The notes under the pieces were generated by a model that saw only the letters and a list, made by a program, of their open reading frames with translations, searched no databases and had not been told where the DNA came from. The translations under genes were made by a program, and so were the position numbers. Below, in pieces: positions 6,078-7,426 of a stretch of 7,426 nucleotides of DNA. The stretch is from an uncultured Fimbriimonadales bacterium. GTDB taxonomy: Bacteria > Armatimonadota > Fimbriimonadia > Fimbriimonadales > GBS-DC. Every line of letters starts with the position of its first letter. Position 1 is the stretch's first letter. The stretch lies in assembly GCA_937934465.1 (NCBI GenBank), contig CALGZO010000123.1, forward strand, positions 1 to 7,426, read 5' to 3'.

Positions 6078-7376
6078 TTAGGCGGCGTTCTCATCGAGCC
6101 GTTGGCGGGCGCGTTGCTCGCATAGGCGTTGCTCGGCGGCGCGGAGCATCTGGTCTGCATCCTCGCAGTCGTTCGGGTAGTACGCCCAGCCCGTGTGGAT
6201 TTCGAACCGCTGGCGCAAGTTGGAGTTGAAGGTGGTCTGCAGCCATTCGGCGAGCAGTTCCGAGACGCGCGCGGCGATAGTGGGCGCGTGTTCGCCTGCG
6301 TAGGGCAACAGCAATCCCACCGAGGCGCGCCCGTACCGCCCGATGATGTCCGCTTTGCGCACGGCGTCGCGCACCACTGCCGACGCCTGCAGCAGCAGCT
6401 CGCCCAACGCGAACTCGCCCAGCGAGTCGATGGCGCTCTTCTCCGCCACGAACTCGAAAATCGCGAATCCGACGCTCTGGTCATAGCGTGCGGCGCGTTG
6501 AATCTCCTCGCGTAGACGCACGCTCAGGTAGTCCGCCGAGAACAGCCCTGTCTGCGCGTCCAGTATCCGCGCCTCGAAGTCGCCCCGCTCCAGCGCGCGC
6601 GCTCGAAACCGCTGCTCGTCGAGCCATTCCGCCTCGCTCACCATCCGTCGCAGCTTCTGGGTGGCGTTGCGCAAAATGTGCGATACATAGTTGCACGAGA
6701 TTTTCAACTGGTGCGCTATCTCGGTCTGGTTGTAGCCCTCGTTGAAGAACAGGTGCAACACCTGTTGCTCAATCTGCTTCAGCTGCTGCATCGCCGTTTC
6801 CACCACCACACGCTCTTCAATCGGCAGGTTGAAGGTCTGGCACGGCTCGCAGTTGAGTTTCTCCAAGTCGTAGCCGTTCCACTCGTCTTCCTCGTCTTCG
6901 TAGATGGCATCGAGCGAGCTCACTTTGAACACCTCGCGCGTCATCAGCACATCCTCAATCGCTTTGGTGGTCATACCGAGAAACTCGGCAATCTCTTGGG
7001 TGGTAGGGGGGCGTCCGTAGCGTGCGCTCAACTCGTTGGAGACGCGATTGATTTTACTGTTGAGCTCCTGCAGCCACGCGGGCTCCTTGATAATCTTGCC
7101 CTTGTCGCGCAGGTAGTGCTTAATCTGCCCGATAATCAGGTGCGTGGCGTAGGTGGTGAACTTGACGCCCTTGTCGGGTTTGAACAGGTCGAGCGCGTTC
7201 AGCAGTCCGAGGTAGCCTTCTTGAATCAAGTCTTCAATCGGCTCGCCCGACCCGACGAACTTGCGTGCGATGCTCTCCACCAGCCCCGACAGCTGAATGG
7301 TGATTGCGTCGCGCAGTTCCAAATCGCGCGTCTCGCAGTATTCCAAGACCAGTTCCTCCGTATCGCGTTTGAGCAT
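6078..7376 (-). CDS. Sigma-70 family factor fused to a degenerate GGDEF domain
   Basis: A 432-residue protein starting at the ATG at 7374-7376, which has AGGAGG 8 bases upstream; a GTG at 7412 in the same frame would add 12 residues but sits in a hairpin loop and lacks such a site. Residues about 30-91 are sigma region 2 (IEDLIQEGYLGLLNALDLF, KFTTYATHLIIGQIKHYLRD); 98-150 are region 3 (GRPPTTQEIAEFLGM); 195-244 are region 4 with its helix-turn-helix (YNQTEIAHQLKISCNYVSHI). Region 1.1 is absent, so this is a group 3 factor of the SigB/SigF/WhiG kind. After a helical linker, residues 270-415 resemble GGDEF: DAQTGL (273-278) equals the DxLTGL start, and GRYGRASVGLLLP (346-358) equals RYGGDEF....LLP. 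The GGDEF motif itself reads GRASV (349-353) and the metal-binding DxD is FEF (307-309), so cyclase activity is not expected. RKAD (340-343) sits 5 residues before it, the exact place of the RxxD c-di-GMP I-site. An acidic stretch and a CEPC motif (176-179) lie between regions 3 and 4. Confidence 0.9.
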   Translation of the reverse strand: MLKRDTEELVLEYCETRDLELRDAITIQLSGLVESIARKFVGSGEPIEDLIQEGYLGLLNALDLFKPDKGVKFTTYATHLIIGQIKHYLRDKGKIIKEPAWLQELNSKINRVSNELSARYGRPPTTQEIAEFLGMTTKAIEDVLMTREVFKVSSLDAIYEDEEDEWNGYDLEKLNCEPCQTFNLPIEERVVVETAMQQLKQIEQQVLHLFFNEGYNQTEIAHQLKISCNYVSHILRNATQKLRRMVSEAEWLDEQRFRARALERGDFEARILDAQTGLFSADYLSVRLREEIQRAARYDQSVGFAIFEFVAEKSAIDSLGEFALGELLLQASAVVRDAVRKADIIGRYGRASVGLLLPYAGEHAPTIAARVSELLAEWLQTTFNSNLRQRFEIHTGWAYYPNDCEDADQMLRAAEQRLCEQRARQRLDENAA

Positions 7377-7384
7377 GGTGCGCT

Positions 7385-7390
7385 CCTCCT
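7385..7390 (-). promoter_or_regulatory. Strong Shine-Dalgarno sequence that fixes the sigma gene start
   Basis: On the minus strand AGGAGG stands 8 bases before the ATG at 7376. It is the only textbook ribosome binding site at a gene start in this window and argues for the ATG at 7376 over the in-frame GTG at 7412. Confidence 0.85.
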
Positions 7391-7402
7391 GAGCTTCTCG
7401 TA

Positions 7403-7424
7403 GCACGGACACTCCTGTCCGTGC
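7403..7424. repeat. Perfect 9-bp inverted repeat upstream of the sigma gene
   Basis: GCACGGACA (7403-7411) and TGTCCGTGC (7416-7424) form a perfect 9-base stem with a 4-base centre (CTCC on the plus strand, GGAG on the minus strand). It lies 26 bases before the sigma gene ATG at the window edge. It has no T-run, so it is not a normal intrinsic terminator. It could be an operator for a dimeric repressor, a hairpin in the 5' leader of the sigma mRNA, or one copy of a dispersed palindromic repeat; the sequence alone does not decide. Confidence 0.6.
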
Positions 7425-7426
7425 GC

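Noticed and set aside
6678..7403. Long open frame of 241 codons on the plus strand opposite the sigma gene
   Set aside because: It is the antisense shadow of a clear sigma-70 domain protein in GC-rich DNA; its product has no recognisable motif and no ribosome binding site.

Overview
The window is a GC-rich, tightly packed piece of bacterial chromosome. Two blocks of genes point towards each other. The rightward block (about 1-3281) holds the 3' part of a beta-propeller-like protein, an ABC-2 type exporter pair (ATPase and permease), and a ThiE/TenI-family protein that looks more like the thiazole tautomerase TenI than thiamine phosphate synthase. The leftward block, read from the right edge (7376 down to 3241), holds a sigma-70 family factor fused to a degenerate GGDEF domain, then pheT (phenylalanyl-tRNA synthetase beta subunit), then a TerC-family membrane protein. 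Almost every base is coding. The longest gap inside the gene run is 26 bases, and the two blocks overlap tail to tail by 41 bases. No tRNA, rRNA, CRISPR array, insertion sequence or phage gene was seen.

The lineage cannot be fixed from this sequence alone. High GC, few Shine-Dalgarno sequences and probable leaderless promoters, a group 3 (SigB/SigF/WhiG-like) sigma factor with its own sensory domain, and a pheT separated from pheS and lacking the usual OB-fold insert suggest a deep-branching, perhaps thermophilic, bacterium. Armatimonadota or a relative is a low-confidence guess.

The most interesting object is the sigma-GGDEF protein. The cyclase active-site motif is replaced by GRASV, so it should not make c-di-GMP. 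However, an RxxD sequence stands exactly where the c-di-GMP inhibitory (I) site of GGDEF domains lies. This makes it a candidate one-component sigma factor that senses c-di-GMP directly; that is inference from motif positions.

A second signal is the 9-mer AGGTACAAT placed exactly 8 bases before the ATG of both the ABC ATPase and pheT, the two genes that begin a probable transcription unit inside the window. A -10 element at this distance starts the mRNA at or next to the ATG, so these transcripts are probably leaderless. The sigma gene instead has a strong Shine-Dalgarno sequence (AGGAGG), which also moves its start to 7376. Functional links between neighbours are weak. The ABC pair clearly forms one exporter; the TenI-like gene is translationally coupled to it without an obvious biochemical tie. 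Sigma factor, pheT and TerC are close together on one strand, with a separate promoter in front of pheT.
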